In this document: positions 34,097 through 42,870 of the stretch, piece after piece | Layout: the number at the start of each line of letters is the position of its first letter | How positions within the stretch are numbered: position 1 is the stretch's first letter | NCBI GenBank assembly: GCA_900541245.1 | Contig: UQIS01000003.1 | Span: forward strand, 18,662 to 82,661 | Reading direction: 5' to 3' | DNA length: 64,000 nucleotides | DNA from: an uncultured Collinsella sp. | Lineage (GTDB): Bacteria; Actinomycetota; Coriobacteriia; Coriobacteriales; Coriobacteriaceae | Translations under genes and position numbers: made by a program | The notes under the pieces: model-generated | The model's database searches: none | What the model was told of the DNA's origin: nothing | What the model saw: only the letters and a program-made list of their open reading frames with translations

Positions 34097-35278
34097 ATGC
34101 TATTTGTAAATCGGCTGGTACATACGCTTGTTCCCGGCAGCGAGAGCGAGCCGGTCGATGCATCTTACCGCACCAACGCGGGCTTTTCCGCAAGTCTCGT
34201 CTGCATTGGCCTCAACATCACCCTGTGCCTGGCCAAGGGCATCGCGGGCCTGCTCGCCGGCTCCGTCTCCCTCATCGCCGACGCTTTCAACAACCTCTCC
34301 GATGCCTCGAGCAACATCGTGAGTCTGCTCGGGTTCCGCCTTGCCAGCCGCCCGGCAGATGAGGGCCACCCTTACGGCCACGGCCGCTACGAGTATCTGG
34401 CCGGTCTGTTTGTCGCCGTCCTGGTTTGCGCCGTCGGAATCAACCTGATCCTCGAGTCGATCACCAAGATCATCAAGCCCTCGCCCACCGTGTATTCGGC
34501 GCTCTCCATGGCTGCCCTTGTTCTGTCCATGCTCGTCAAATTCTGGATGGCCGCGTTCAACCGCGCACTGGGTAACCGCATCGATTCCGAGACGCTAATT
34601 GCCACGGCGCAGGACTCCAAAAACGATGTCATCACCTCGGGCTCAGTCTTGGTGGCGGCGCTTATTTCGCAGACGACCGGCTTTGACCTCGATGGCTGGG
34701 CAGGCCTGGGTGTGGGCATCTTCATCTGCATCAGCGGCATGGGCCTAGTGCGCGACGCCATCAGCCCGTTGCTGGGGCAAGCGCCCGACCCCAAGCTCGT
34801 CCAGGCAATCCGCGACAAGATCATGTCCTATCCACAGGTCTTGGGCACACACGACCTGATGGTGCACGACTACGGCCCCGGTCGTCAGTTTGCCAGCGCC
34901 CACGTGGAGATGCCTGGCGAGGGCGACGCATTTGAGCACCACGAGATTCTGGACACCATCGAGCACGACATCAAGCGCCAGATGGGCATCGATATCACGC
35001 TGCACTGCGACCCCATCGCGACAACCGGCGACGACCTGCGCGGCTGGGTCAAGCGCGGCGTCATGCAGATCGATCCCGCGCTCTCCATCCACGACCTGCA
35101 CGAGCACGACGGGTTCGTTTCGTTTGACCTTGTGCGTCCCGACGGCTTTGACATATCCGACGAGGAGCTGCTGGAGCTCGTCACGCGCATCGTGCACGAG
35201 CGCCGGCCCGACGTCTCATGCGTCGTCACGTTTGATTCGGGCTTTAGCTCGCCCGACCGTCCAGCAGAGCAGCTGTAG
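34097..35278 (+). CDS. Cation diffusion facilitator transporter
   Basis: A 393-residue CDF-family metal/proton antiporter. The transmembrane domain has the metal-site motif IADAFNNLSDA, then HPYGHGRYEYLAGL and AQDSKNDVITSG, the paired DxxxD/HxxxD sites typical of Mn/Fe/Zn CDF proteins. The cytosolic domain (HDLMVHDYGPG, ASAHVEMPG, ITLHCDPI) matches the ferredoxin-like dimerisation domain. An additional C-terminal portion of about 90 residues (DPALSIHDLHEHDG) goes beyond the usual 300. The ATG at 34097 has GAGGA 8 nt upstream. The metal is not determined. Confidence 0.92.
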   Translation: MLFVNRLVHTLVPGSESEPVDASYRTNAGFSASLVCIGLNITLCLAKGIAGLLAGSVSLIADAFNNLSDASSNIVSLLGFRLASRPADEGHPYGHGRYEYLAGLFVAVLVCAVGINLILESITKIIKPSPTVYSALSMAALVLSMLVKFWMAAFNRALGNRIDSETLIATAQDSKNDVITSGSVLVAALISQTTGFDLDGWAGLGVGIFICISGMGLVRDAISPLLGQAPDPKLVQAIRDKIMSYPQVLGTHDLMVHDYGPGRQFASAHVEMPGEGDAFEHHEILDTIEHDIKRQMGIDITLHCDPIATTGDDLRGWVKRGVMQIDPALSIHDLHEHDGFVSFDLVRPDGFDISDEELLELVTRIVHERRPDVSCVVTFDSGFSSPDRPAEQL

Positions 35279-35296
35279 CCCCGCTCCGCTCGTCCG

Positions 35297-36286
35297 CTAG
35301 TTTCCCTGCGCGCCCGAGATGCCGTTTTGCAGGGCGTTCCAGGCATCCGTCGCCATGCCGCCCAAGTTCTGCGCGGTATCGCCCAGGTTTTGTGCTGTGT
35401 CGCCCAGCTCTTGCGCCTTGTCTCCCAACTCCTGTGCCTTGTTGCTCAAGTCCTCCAGCGTATTGGAGCTCGAGCTGTCGGTACCGCTTTGGCCGTCGAA
35501 CGAGTTGCCCGAGCTGTTCTTGTGCGTGAGTTGAATTTCGAGGTTGCCGTTGTCGTTATAGTAGGCAGAAGTAACGACCCAGTTGGCATCGACGACGGGC
35601 GTTGAGCCATCATCAGTCAGGACCACGGCATTCGAAAGATCGGCGCCGCGCGACTTGAGGATCTTCTTGGCGTTGGACCAGTACTGCCCCGGGATATCGC
35701 TCAAATCGACGGTGCCAGACGAGGCGGACTCGGTTTGCTCGGCAGCGGTATCGGCCGTTGAGCTTCCTCGCTTGTTGAGCATGCCCGACACGATGGCAAA
35801 CACAACCGACAGCGCAAAGAAGATCGCCAGTACGATGAGGATCTTCTTGATCACGCTCGACGAACGCGACGGCTTCTTCTCCTCGTCCTCGCCATATTGC
35901 GGAATCGACTTGGGGTACTCGCGATACGGCTCGCGCAACTCGTAGCGAGGCTGCGCCGTGCGAGGCATATACGTCGTCTGCTGAGGCTGCGGAATGGGAT
36001 TTTGCGGCAGGTCATCATAGGGATTCGGCGTCGAGGCAGCATAAGAATCCTGCGGCGCGTAATCAAACGGATCCGGAGCTGCGTTGCCATAGGGGCCTTG
36101 CGAAGATGCAGCGTAAGAATCCTGCGCCGTGTCGCCATAGCCCATAACCCGGGTGGGCTCGGCAGAAGGCTGCGTCGCGGCGGGGTCGGTATAACCGGGG
36201 TTGGGAACAACGCGGGTCGCATCGGCGCTATCGCTAGCCTGCGCGGAACCGTAGCCGCCCATCACGGTTGTCTTGTCCTGATCCAT
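35297..36286 (-). CDS. Single-pass membrane protein with Pro/Tyr-rich cytosolic part
   Basis: A 329-residue protein not recognised as a family. Residues 1-145 are low-complexity with recurrent DSYAAS, PYGNA and NPYDD motifs. One membrane helix follows (about 150-172, ILIVLAIFFALSVVFAIVSG). The outside part has a small folded region (IPGQYWSNAKKILKSRG, NWVVTSAYYNDNG) that resembles PASTA-like or PepSY-like small domains only loosely. The C-terminus is a helical repeat (KAQELGD, TAQNLGD). It converges with the CDF gene, 18 bp between stops. Confidence 0.7.
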   Translation of the reverse strand: MDQDKTTVMGGYGSAQASDSADATRVVPNPGYTDPAATQPSAEPTRVMGYGDTAQDSYAASSQGPYGNAAPDPFDYAPQDSYAASTPNPYDDLPQNPIPQPQQTTYMPRTAQPRYELREPYREYPKSIPQYGEDEEKKPSRSSSVIKKILIVLAIFFALSVVFAIVSGMLNKRGSSTADTAAEQTESASSGTVDLSDIPGQYWSNAKKILKSRGADLSNAVVLTDDGSTPVVDANWVVTSAYYNDNGNLEIQLTHKNSSGNSFDGQSGTDSSSSNTLEDLSNKAQELGDKAQELGDTAQNLGDTAQNLGGMATDAWNALQNGISGAQGN

Positions 36287-36404
36287 GCAACGATTCCTTT
36301 CCGTCGCGCGTGAGCCTCAAGTTATCCATGCATTCTACCCGCGCAAAAGCCTATGATGGGCAGAGTCCGTCGGTATCTACAAGACATGCGCGGGCCTAAG
36401 GATC

Positions 36405-36440
36405 AAAAAGCCCCGCCGTGCCTTGTGGGCGCGGCGGGGC
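36405..36440 (-). terminator. Rho-independent terminator of fhs
   Basis: On the minus strand GCCCCGCCG and CGGCGGGGC form a 9-bp GC stem followed by TTTTT, 25 nt after the fhs stop. Confidence 0.9.
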
Positions 36441-36465
36441 GGGCTAGCAGCTATGGACAGCAGGC

Positions 36466-38133
36466 TTAGAACAGGCCGGTGATGTTGCCGTCGTTGTCGA
36501 CGTCGATGTTCTCGGCCGCGGGCACCTTGGGCAGGCCGGGCATGGTCAGAACGCTGCCGGTCAGCGCGACCACAAAGTGGGCACCGGCGGAAACCTTGAG
36601 CTCGCGCACGGTGATGCGGAAGCCCTCGGGAGCGCCCAGCGCCTTGGCGTTGTCGCTAAAGCTGTACTGCGTCTTGGCCACGCACACCGGCAGGTTGCCA
36701 AAGCCGTTCTCTCGCAGCTCGGCGAGCTGGCGCTTGGCAGCTGGCGTAAAGTCGACGCCGTCGGCGCGGTAGACCTTGGTGGCAACGGCCTCGAGGGCGT
36801 CGGCCACATCGGCACCGTCCTCGTAGGCAAACTTGAGCTCGCTCGGCTGCTCGATCAGGCGCATGACCTCATCGGCCAGGTCGAGCGCGCCCTCGCCGCC
36901 CTTAGCCCAAACCTCGGACAGCTTAACGTTGACACCGAGCTTCTGGCACTCGGACTCGATGAGCTCGAGCTCGGCCTCAGTGTCCGTCGGGAAGCGGTTG
37001 ATGGCGACCACGCAGGGCAGACCGTAAACATTCTGAATGTTGTCGACGTGGCGCAGCAGGTTGGGCATGCCAGCCTTGAGGGCCTCGAGGTTCTCCTCGT
37101 TGAGGTCGGCCTTGGCAACACCGCCGTTGTACTTAAGCGCGCGGGCAGTGGCGACAATCACGACAGCGCTGGGGCGAACGCCCGTCATGCGGCACTTGAT
37201 GTCGAGGAATTTCTCGGCACCCAGGTCGGCACCAAAGCCGGCCTCGGTAATGGCGACATCGCCAAAACGCATGGCCATACGCGTGGCCATGATGGAGTTA
37301 CAGCCGTGGGCAATATTGGCGAAGGGACCGCCGTGGACAAACGCAGGCGTGCCCTCGAGTGTCTGAACCAGGTTGGGTTTGAGCGCGTCCTTGAGCAGGG
37401 CCGCCATGGCACCCTGAGCCTTAAGGTCACGGGCGCGGACGGGCTCGCCGGCATAGCTGTAGCCGACAACAATCTCGCCCAGGCGCTCCTTGAGGTCATT
37501 GATGCTCGTGGACAGGCACAGGATTGCCATGACCTCGGAGGCAACAGTGATGTCGAAGCCGTCCTCGCGCGGCACTCCCTGGGCCTTGCCGCCAATGCCG
37601 TCGATGACATGACGCAGCTGACGGTCGTTCATATCGACAACGCGCTTCCAGGTGATGCGCTTAACGTCGATGCCGAGCTGGTTGCCCTGCTGAATATGGT
37701 TGTCGAGCATGGCTGCCAGCAGGTTGTTAGCGGCACCGATGGCATGGAAGTCACCGGTAAAGTGCAGGTTGATATCCTCCATGGGGATAACCTGGGCCCA
37801 ACCGCCACCGGCGGCACCGCCCTTCACGCCAAACACGGGGCCGAGCGAAGGCTCGCGCAGGGCCACGGCGCTCTTGACGCCGCGACGGCGCAGACCGTCG
37901 GCCAGGCCGATGGTCGTGGTGGTCTTGCCCTCGCCTGCGGGCGTGGGATTGATAGCGGTCACGAGGACAAGCTTGGCCTGGTGATCAGTTGGCTCGTTGA
38001 GCAGGGAATAGTCGACCTTTGCCTTGTCGAAGCCGTACGGAATCAGATGCTTAACGTCGACGCCGGCGTTCTTGGCCACCTCGGTAATAGGCAGCGGCGT
38101 AACAGAACGTGCGATTTCGATGTCAGTAGGCAT
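36466..38133 (-). CDS. fhs: Formate-tetrahydrofolate ligase
   Basis: A 555-residue enzyme that uses ATP to join formate to tetrahydrofolate, giving 10-formyl-THF. It has the P-loop PAGEGKTTTTIGLADGL, LREPSLGPVFGVKGGAAGGG, HFTGDFHAIGAANNLL, the FVHGGPFANIAHGCNS block and the C-terminal GFGNLPVCVAKTQYSFS. The length equals the usual 555-560. The start ATG at 38133 has AAAGGA 6 nt upstream. It stands apart from folD-fchA but belongs to the same one-carbon route. A terminator follows. Confidence 0.97.
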   Translation of the reverse strand: MPTDIEIARSVTPLPITEVAKNAGVDVKHLIPYGFDKAKVDYSLLNEPTDHQAKLVLVTAINPTPAGEGKTTTTIGLADGLRRRGVKSAVALREPSLGPVFGVKGGAAGGGWAQVIPMEDINLHFTGDFHAIGAANNLLAAMLDNHIQQGNQLGIDVKRITWKRVVDMNDRQLRHVIDGIGGKAQGVPREDGFDITVASEVMAILCLSTSINDLKERLGEIVVGYSYAGEPVRARDLKAQGAMAALLKDALKPNLVQTLEGTPAFVHGGPFANIAHGCNSIMATRMAMRFGDVAITEAGFGADLGAEKFLDIKCRMTGVRPSAVVIVATARALKYNGGVAKADLNEENLEALKAGMPNLLRHVDNIQNVYGLPCVVAINRFPTDTEAELELIESECQKLGVNVKLSEVWAKGGEGALDLADEVMRLIEQPSELKFAYEDGADVADALEAVATKVYRADGVDFTPAAKRQLAELRENGFGNLPVCVAKTQYSFSDNAKALGAPEGFRITVRELKVSAGAHFVVALTGSVLTMPGLPKVPAAENIDVDNDGNITGLF

Positions 38134-38279
38134 GGGCGGTCCTTTCGTTACCGGATGAGAAAAAGACCAATCCAGCATAGCACGCGCGCGCAATAGTAAA
38201 ACGCCCGTAACCGACGAACGGCGATATGTTTACCCGATGCCCAGCGATAGCCTACAGATGCGCTAAAACAAGCCCATTC

Positions 38280-39347
38280 CTACAGGGTCGGTTCAATACC
38301 CAAATGCTCGAATGTGCGCAGGGTTGCCTGGCGACCCTGCGGTGTACGAATCATCAAGCCACACTGCAGCAGATAGGGCTCATAGACATCCTCGAGCGTA
38401 CCCGGGTCCTCGCCCACCGCGCTGGCAAGCGTCGTCAGACCCACGGCGCGGCCGGAGAACGTCTTGGCAAGTGTCTCCAAGATGCGAATGTCCATCCAGT
38501 CCAGGCCGAGCTCGTCGATCTCGAAGAACTCAAGCGCCTGACGGCAAATATCAAGCTCAATTGAACCGTTGCCGCGCACCTGCGCATAGTCACGCACGCG
38601 TTTGAGCAGGCGGTTGGCAAGACGTGGCGTGCCGCGCGAACGCGAGCCGATCTCGAGTGCGCTGGGATGGTCGATCGTCACACCCAGAATGGTCGCCGAG
38701 CGTGTCACAATCTGGGCGAGCTCCTCGACGGTGTAGTAATCCAAGCGATACGAGATGCCAAAGCGATCGCGCAGCGGGCCCGTGAGCATGCCCGAACGGG
38801 TCGTTGCCGCTACCAGCGTAAACTTAGGGATATCCAGGCGAATCGAGCGCGCAGCCGGACCCTTGCCGATCACGATATCGAGGGCAAAGTCCTCCATCGC
38901 AGGATACAGGACCTCCTCGACCGAACGGTTGAGGCGGTGGATCTCGTCGATAAACAGCACGTCGCCCGGTTGCAGGTTGGTAAGGATGGCAGCCAGGTCA
39001 CCGGTACGCGCGATGGCTGGACCGCTCGTCGTCTTGATCTGAGCGCCCAGCTCGTTGGCGATAACGGTAGCCAGCGTGGTCTTGCCCAGACCCGGAGGGC
39101 CCGAGAAGATCACGTGGTCGAGCGTCTCGCCACGGCTCTGCGCCGCCTCGATGAGCACGCGCAGGCTCTGCTTGATGTGCTCCTGACCGCAGTAGTCATC
39201 CAAGCGTTGGGGACGCAGGGTACGGTCGACATCAAGGTCCTCGGGCGTCAGCTCAGAGCCCACCATACGCTCGCCGTGCGCCATGGATGCCGCCGGCGAG
39301 TTTCCGGGCGTCGACCACAGGTCCTGAGAATCATCGGCTTCCCACAT
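38280..39347 (-). CDS. ruvB: Holliday junction branch migration helicase RuvB
   Basis: A 355-residue AAA+ motor that drives branch migration with RuvA. Walker A is GPPGLGKTTLA, Walker B LFIDEIHRL, sensor region ATTRSGML and the arginine-finger area GPLRDRFG. The C-terminal winged helix includes GLDWMD and GRAVGLTTLA. The ATG overlaps the ruvA stop as TGATG, indicating coupled translation. The N-terminal 35 residues are longer than in most RuvB, so an internal start near MVGSELTP is possible. Confidence 0.96.
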   Translation of the reverse strand: MWEADDSQDLWSTPGNSPAASMAHGERMVGSELTPEDLDVDRTLRPQRLDDYCGQEHIKQSLRVLIEAAQSRGETLDHVIFSGPPGLGKTTLATVIANELGAQIKTTSGPAIARTGDLAAILTNLQPGDVLFIDEIHRLNRSVEEVLYPAMEDFALDIVIGKGPAARSIRLDIPKFTLVAATTRSGMLTGPLRDRFGISYRLDYYTVEELAQIVTRSATILGVTIDHPSALEIGSRSRGTPRLANRLLKRVRDYAQVRGNGSIELDICRQALEFFEIDELGLDWMDIRILETLAKTFSGRAVGLTTLASAVGEDPGTLEDVYEPYLLQCGLMIRTPQGRQATLRTFEHLGIEPTL

Positions 39348-39967
39348 CACGCATCCATTCCGAGTCGCTTAAGCGCCGCGCCGAGCAGATCCTCGACACG
39401 CATATCCTGCCCATCATACCCGCTCAGGGCAACATCGGTCTCCTGCGGGCTAAAGCCCATGGAAAGGAGCGCCGCACGGGCGTCATCGATCGCCGAAGGA
39501 GCAGCGGCGGGAACCGGCATCGCAACCTGGCCGGGAATCACGTCGACCGGCACAAAGCCCTTGTCCTTGGCAAAGGTGCTCTTGAGCTCCAGGATCAGAC
39601 GCTGCGCAGTCTTTTTGCCCACACCGGGAACCTTGGCCATGCCCTTGTCATCCTCGGCCATTACCAGGGAATACAGTTGCCCCACGGTATAGGTGGAGAG
39701 CACGGCGCGCGCCAGGCGTGGGCCGACGCCCGAGACGGAAACGAGCCGATCGAACATCGTACGCTCGTCCTTGGAAGCAAAGCCAAAGAGCGTCATGGCG
39801 TCCTCACGGACCTGCATGCGGGTATAGAGGCGAACCTCACCGCCGGGCGTGGGCAGCGTGGCAGCAGTGCTGCCCGAAATACCGAGCTCAAAGCCCACGC
39901 CCGATACATCGACGACGGCCGAACTCATCGTGGCCTCGACAAGCGTTCCATGGAGCTGGGAGATCAT
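39347..39967 (-). CDS. ruvA: Holliday junction DNA helicase subunit RuvA
   Basis: A 206-residue protein that binds four-way junctions and loads RuvB. The OB-fold N-terminal domain (MISQLHGTLVE, VVDVSGVGFEL) is followed by two helix-hairpin-helix motifs (SVSGVGPRLARAVL and KVPGVGKKTAQRLILEL) and the C-terminal RuvB-binding domain (ALLSMGFSPQETDVAL). The start codon overlaps the ruvC stop by one base and its stop overlaps the ruvB start, so the three genes form a tight operon. Confidence 0.97.
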   Translation of the reverse strand: MISQLHGTLVEATMSSAVVDVSGVGFELGISGSTAATLPTPGGEVRLYTRMQVREDAMTLFGFASKDERTMFDRLVSVSGVGPRLARAVLSTYTVGQLYSLVMAEDDKGMAKVPGVGKKTAQRLILELKSTFAKDKGFVPVDVIPGQVAMPVPAAAPSAIDDARAALLSMGFSPQETDVALSGYDGQDMRVEDLLGAALKRLGMDA

Positions 39968-40488
39968 CAGTATCCGGTTCCTCTCTGTTGATAGAACTCA
40001 CCACCGGTAAGTGCCCGGGTGCGGCTGAGGTTAACGTGGCAGATGGCGCAGGCCAGGGCATCGGCGGCATGGTCGGGATGCGGGTCGTGATCGAGCTGTG
40101 TGAGCGTACGCACCATGTAGGCGACCTGCCGCTTGTCCGCGGCGCCGGTGCCCACCACAGCCTGTTTGATCTGCATGGGCGTGTACTCGCCAATCTCGAG
40201 CGCACATTCCGAAAGCGCGACGAGTGCAGCACCGCGGGCATGCGCCGTGGGGATGGCGGAACGAACGTTGGCGCCAAAGTAGATGCTCTCGACAGCAGCG
40301 GTATCGGGACGGTAGCGCTCGACGACACCTTTGAGGTCGCAGGCGATATGCGACAGGCGCACCGCGAGCGGACTGCCCGCGCTGGTCTCGATACAACCGT
40401 AGGCACGGCAGCGAACCTCGCCGCGCCGCTCCTCGATAATCCCCCAGCCCGTATGGGCCAAACCGGGGTCGATACCCAAAATGACCAA
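39967..40488 (-). CDS. ruvC: Crossover junction endodeoxyribonuclease RuvC
   Basis: A 173-residue nuclease that resolves Holliday junctions. The catalytic residues appear in ILGIDPGLAHTG (Asp), VESIYFG (Glu) and DHAADALACAICH (two Asp). I chose TTG at 40488 because GGGGAGG lies 5 nt upstream and the length equals that of E. coli RuvC; an upstream in-frame codon at 40509 would add seven residues with no ribosome site. It heads the ruvCAB operon, with a LexA-type box about 57 nt upstream. Confidence 0.95.
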   Translation of the reverse strand: MVILGIDPGLAHTGWGIIEERRGEVRCRAYGCIETSAGSPLAVRLSHIACDLKGVVERYRPDTAAVESIYFGANVRSAIPTAHARGAALVALSECALEIGEYTPMQIKQAVVGTGAADKRQVAYMVRTLTQLDHDPHPDHAADALACAICHVNLSRTRALTGGEFYQQRGTGY

Positions 40489-40543
40489 GCCAACCTCCCC
40501 TCGCCACAAGCACGACGCAAGACAAGGCCCCGCGCACTATTAA

Positions 40544-40557
40544 CGAACGTCTGTTCT
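40544..40557 (-). promoter_or_regulatory. LexA/SOS box upstream of ruvCAB
   Basis: CGAACGTCTGTTCT contains GAAC-N4-GTTC (40545-40556), the core of the Gram-positive/actinobacterial LexA site (CGAACRNRYGTTC). It lies about 57 nt before the ruvC start and fits DNA-damage control of the operon. The only comparable perfect GAAC-N4-GTTC I noticed before a repair gene in the window is this one. Confidence 0.7.
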
Positions 40558-40624
40558 AGAATAACACAACGCTAGCCCTATAAGTCAGCCGAGATCGAAT
40601 TGTAGGTTGAGCATACGCAAACGA

Positions 40625-40763
40625 GCGCCCGCCAGAGCGAGCAAGGTGCCTTGAAAGAGGAGGGCATTGACCTGGTGGTCATGCCCGACGATTGAAAGGC
40701 AGATTGCCGCTCTGGCGAGCGCGCAGCGTCGACTCGTTACGCGGTTTGGTAAAACCGCGTAAC
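40625..40763 (+). ncRNA. Candidate structured RNA element, copy 3 (complete, with T-tract)
   Basis: The same architecture as copy 2 with different stem bases. P1 is GCCAGAGCG (40631-40639) with CGCTCTGGC (40708-40716), extended by GCGC/GCGC. P2 is TGCCTT (40647-40652) with AAGGCA (40696-40701). P3 is GGGCAT-t-GACC (40662-40672) with GGTC-ATGCCC (40677-40686). The terminal hairpin GTTACGCGGTTT-GGTA-AAACCGCGTAAC (40736-40763) is followed by CTTTTT, a proper plus-strand terminator. A TATAAG box (40580-40585) upstream could be its -10. It ends 4 nt from the stop codon of the opposing NadE-like gene. Confidence 0.58.
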
Positions 40764-40767
40764 CTTT

Positions 40768-42753
40768 TTAGTTCTGCGAGAAGAACGGGAACTGTCGGGG
40801 ATCAACCGGCGGATGCGGCATCGGCGTGCCCTGCGGGCCACCTTGCGGGCCACCCTGGCCGCCCATCATCTTATCGATGGCGTCCTGGACCTCGCCCTCA
40901 AACTTTTTCATGCCCTCATGCAGGCGACGCTGGCCGTCCTCGGAGCGCAGCTCCTCCATCTGCTCGGGCGAAATACCCAACAGGTCACCCAATATGCCCA
41001 TCATCTCGCCACGCATGCGCTCGCTTGTGTCCTCGTCGGCAAAACGGTTCGCCTCGGCGCGCGCCAGCGCATCGACCGTCATGCGTTCCTTGCCGCTCAG
41101 CCCCAGGTCGGACCACGCGAGCATATACGGCCAGGCACGCTCGGCAAACGAACGGGCCGAGACGATCGGCACCGTCGGCAGCTGGCGGCGAGCCGCCTCT
41201 CCCTGGCGCACGAGCATCAGCAGCAACGAACATGCCTCGGGCTTGCCGGCGGCCATTGGGATGTCGTCGAAGGGTCGGTTGCGGTCCACGTGCGCCTCGA
41301 GTGTGCCATCGACCTCGCCCGGCTCAAGCCCGCCGAGCAGCTGCGCCGCGCGGTCGAGCATATCGACCGGACCGTCAAGCGTCGAGAGCGCTTGCGCCAG
41401 CACGCGCTCCATGCAATCCTCCACCGCGTTGAGCGTCACGAGCTCCTGCGGCACCACGGCAGACGTACGGTTGCGTACGCGCGCCACAAACTCGAGGGTC
41501 GACAGATACACGTCGCCAAAGGGCGCGTAATCGCCCTGGTAGCCACCGCAAAGCGCCGGTGCCGCCAATGCGTACTCGGTCTTGGACAGCGGGCTCAACA
41601 CCATCGCACCCAGCTCGAGCGCCGTATCCTCCAGCATGAGGCCCAGCGTGCGAGAGCGCAGGCGCTCGGCGTCGCCCGCCGACACATCGCGGTCGAGCAC
41701 ACGCGCGGCATCCGGCGCATCGCGCTCAACCGTGCGAATATGCAGGCGCTCGGCAATGGCGCGAACGGCGGCACAGCGAGCAGCCTCGGCCTCCTCCTGT
41801 GCCGGCGTAAAGATGCGGTTGCGTCCCAGTACCAGGCCGACCACATTGCGCGAACCCAATGCATCGACAGCCAGCGCCGCAAGCAGGGACGACGGCAAGT
41901 CGCCCTCGAGCGCCACCACGGCGCGCGACGTACCGCGGGCGCGGGCGTTATCGCGCACAGCGAGCACCAGCGCCTGCCACAACCACTCCTCGGAACGAAA
42001 CTCGGGCAGCTCGTGGTCCTCCAAGGCATCGAGCATCACACCGCGCTGGATCTCCTGAACCAGTAGGCTCTCCTCAAAACACGGCGCTTGGGCCACCACA
42101 CGGCCGCAGTCGTCGAGCACAAACGAGCCGCCGGTATACACCGATTCGTCGTACGCACCGACCGGCGCCATGCAGGCAAACCACACGCTGCGCTTGGATG
42201 CGATCTTGCGGTAGGCTCCGCTGCGCACGGCGGCAATCGCAGCGGTCTCGCGGTCGGTCATATCGAATGCGTTGAACTGGAAATAGGCAATGAGGTCGAC
42301 GCCGGTCGGCAGCATCTCGAGCTCGCGGTCCAAGTCGAAGATCACCGCGATGCGCACGCCGTCCACGTCGAACACCGGCGGAGCCCAACGCGCGTCGTTG
42401 CTCTCGCCACGCTGCAGGGCAATGCTCGCACGCGCGGGTACCACGCGACCGTCCTTGAGCATCATATAGTCGAGCAGGGGCTGGCCCTCAAACGAAACCG
42501 CCGCGGGCACGATGCAGATCATATCGAGCTCTTGGATACGCTCGGCGACGCCGGTCAAGCCGGCAAGCATGTCGTGCTCAAAGTCGGCAGCACCCACCAG
42601 GCCGCCGGGCAGGGCACCCATAAAGAGCGGAGCCGGAACGCACAGCACGCGTGCCCCGCGCTCGTGGGCCAGGCGCGCCTGGTCCTCGATGCGACCGCAG
42701 ATACCCTCAATATCACCCAGGCGCATATCGATCTGTGCAAGTGCGAGCTTCAT
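40768..42753 (-). CDS. Degenerate NAD synthetase (NadE) paralogue, probable pseudoenzyme
   Basis: A 661-residue protein with the NadE layout: nitrilase-type glutaminase domain (1-245), synthetase domain (about 255-470) and an extra helical tail ending in a Gly/Gln/Pro-rich segment. Key residues are lost. The nitrilase Glu (PEL) is PAP at 40-42, the Cys of ICED is Phe138 (IFDL), and the ATP loop SGGxDS reads EGDLPSS (282-288). The surrounding sequence still follows NadE (LLAALAVDALGSRNV; YQGDYAPFGDVYLS). It is full length without frameshift, so it is kept by selection, perhaps as a binding or regulatory protein. A true NadE must lie elsewhere. Confidence 0.8.
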   Translation of the reverse strand: MKLALAQIDMRLGDIEGICGRIEDQARLAHERGARVLCVPAPLFMGALPGGLVGAADFEHDMLAGLTGVAERIQELDMICIVPAAVSFEGQPLLDYMMLKDGRVVPARASIALQRGESNDARWAPPVFDVDGVRIAVIFDLDRELEMLPTGVDLIAYFQFNAFDMTDRETAAIAAVRSGAYRKIASKRSVWFACMAPVGAYDESVYTGGSFVLDDCGRVVAQAPCFEESLLVQEIQRGVMLDALEDHELPEFRSEEWLWQALVLAVRDNARARGTSRAVVALEGDLPSSLLAALAVDALGSRNVVGLVLGRNRIFTPAQEEAEAARCAAVRAIAERLHIRTVERDAPDAARVLDRDVSAGDAERLRSRTLGLMLEDTALELGAMVLSPLSKTEYALAAPALCGGYQGDYAPFGDVYLSTLEFVARVRNRTSAVVPQELVTLNAVEDCMERVLAQALSTLDGPVDMLDRAAQLLGGLEPGEVDGTLEAHVDRNRPFDDIPMAAGKPEACSLLLMLVRQGEAARRQLPTVPIVSARSFAERAWPYMLAWSDLGLSGKERMTVDALARAEANRFADEDTSERMRGEMMGILGDLLGISPEQMEELRSEDGQRRLHEGMKKFEGEVQDAIDKMMGGQGGPQGGPQGTPMPHPPVDPRQFPFFSQN

Positions 42754-42870
42754 GGCTCAGCCCTTTCCGTCGTAAACCATCGTTGTCGTAGTAAAAGCGC
42801 CGGCCGCAAGATGCAGTCGGCGCTTGCATGTGCATATGCTAGCTATGATACCCCGAGCGGGGGCGCGCTC

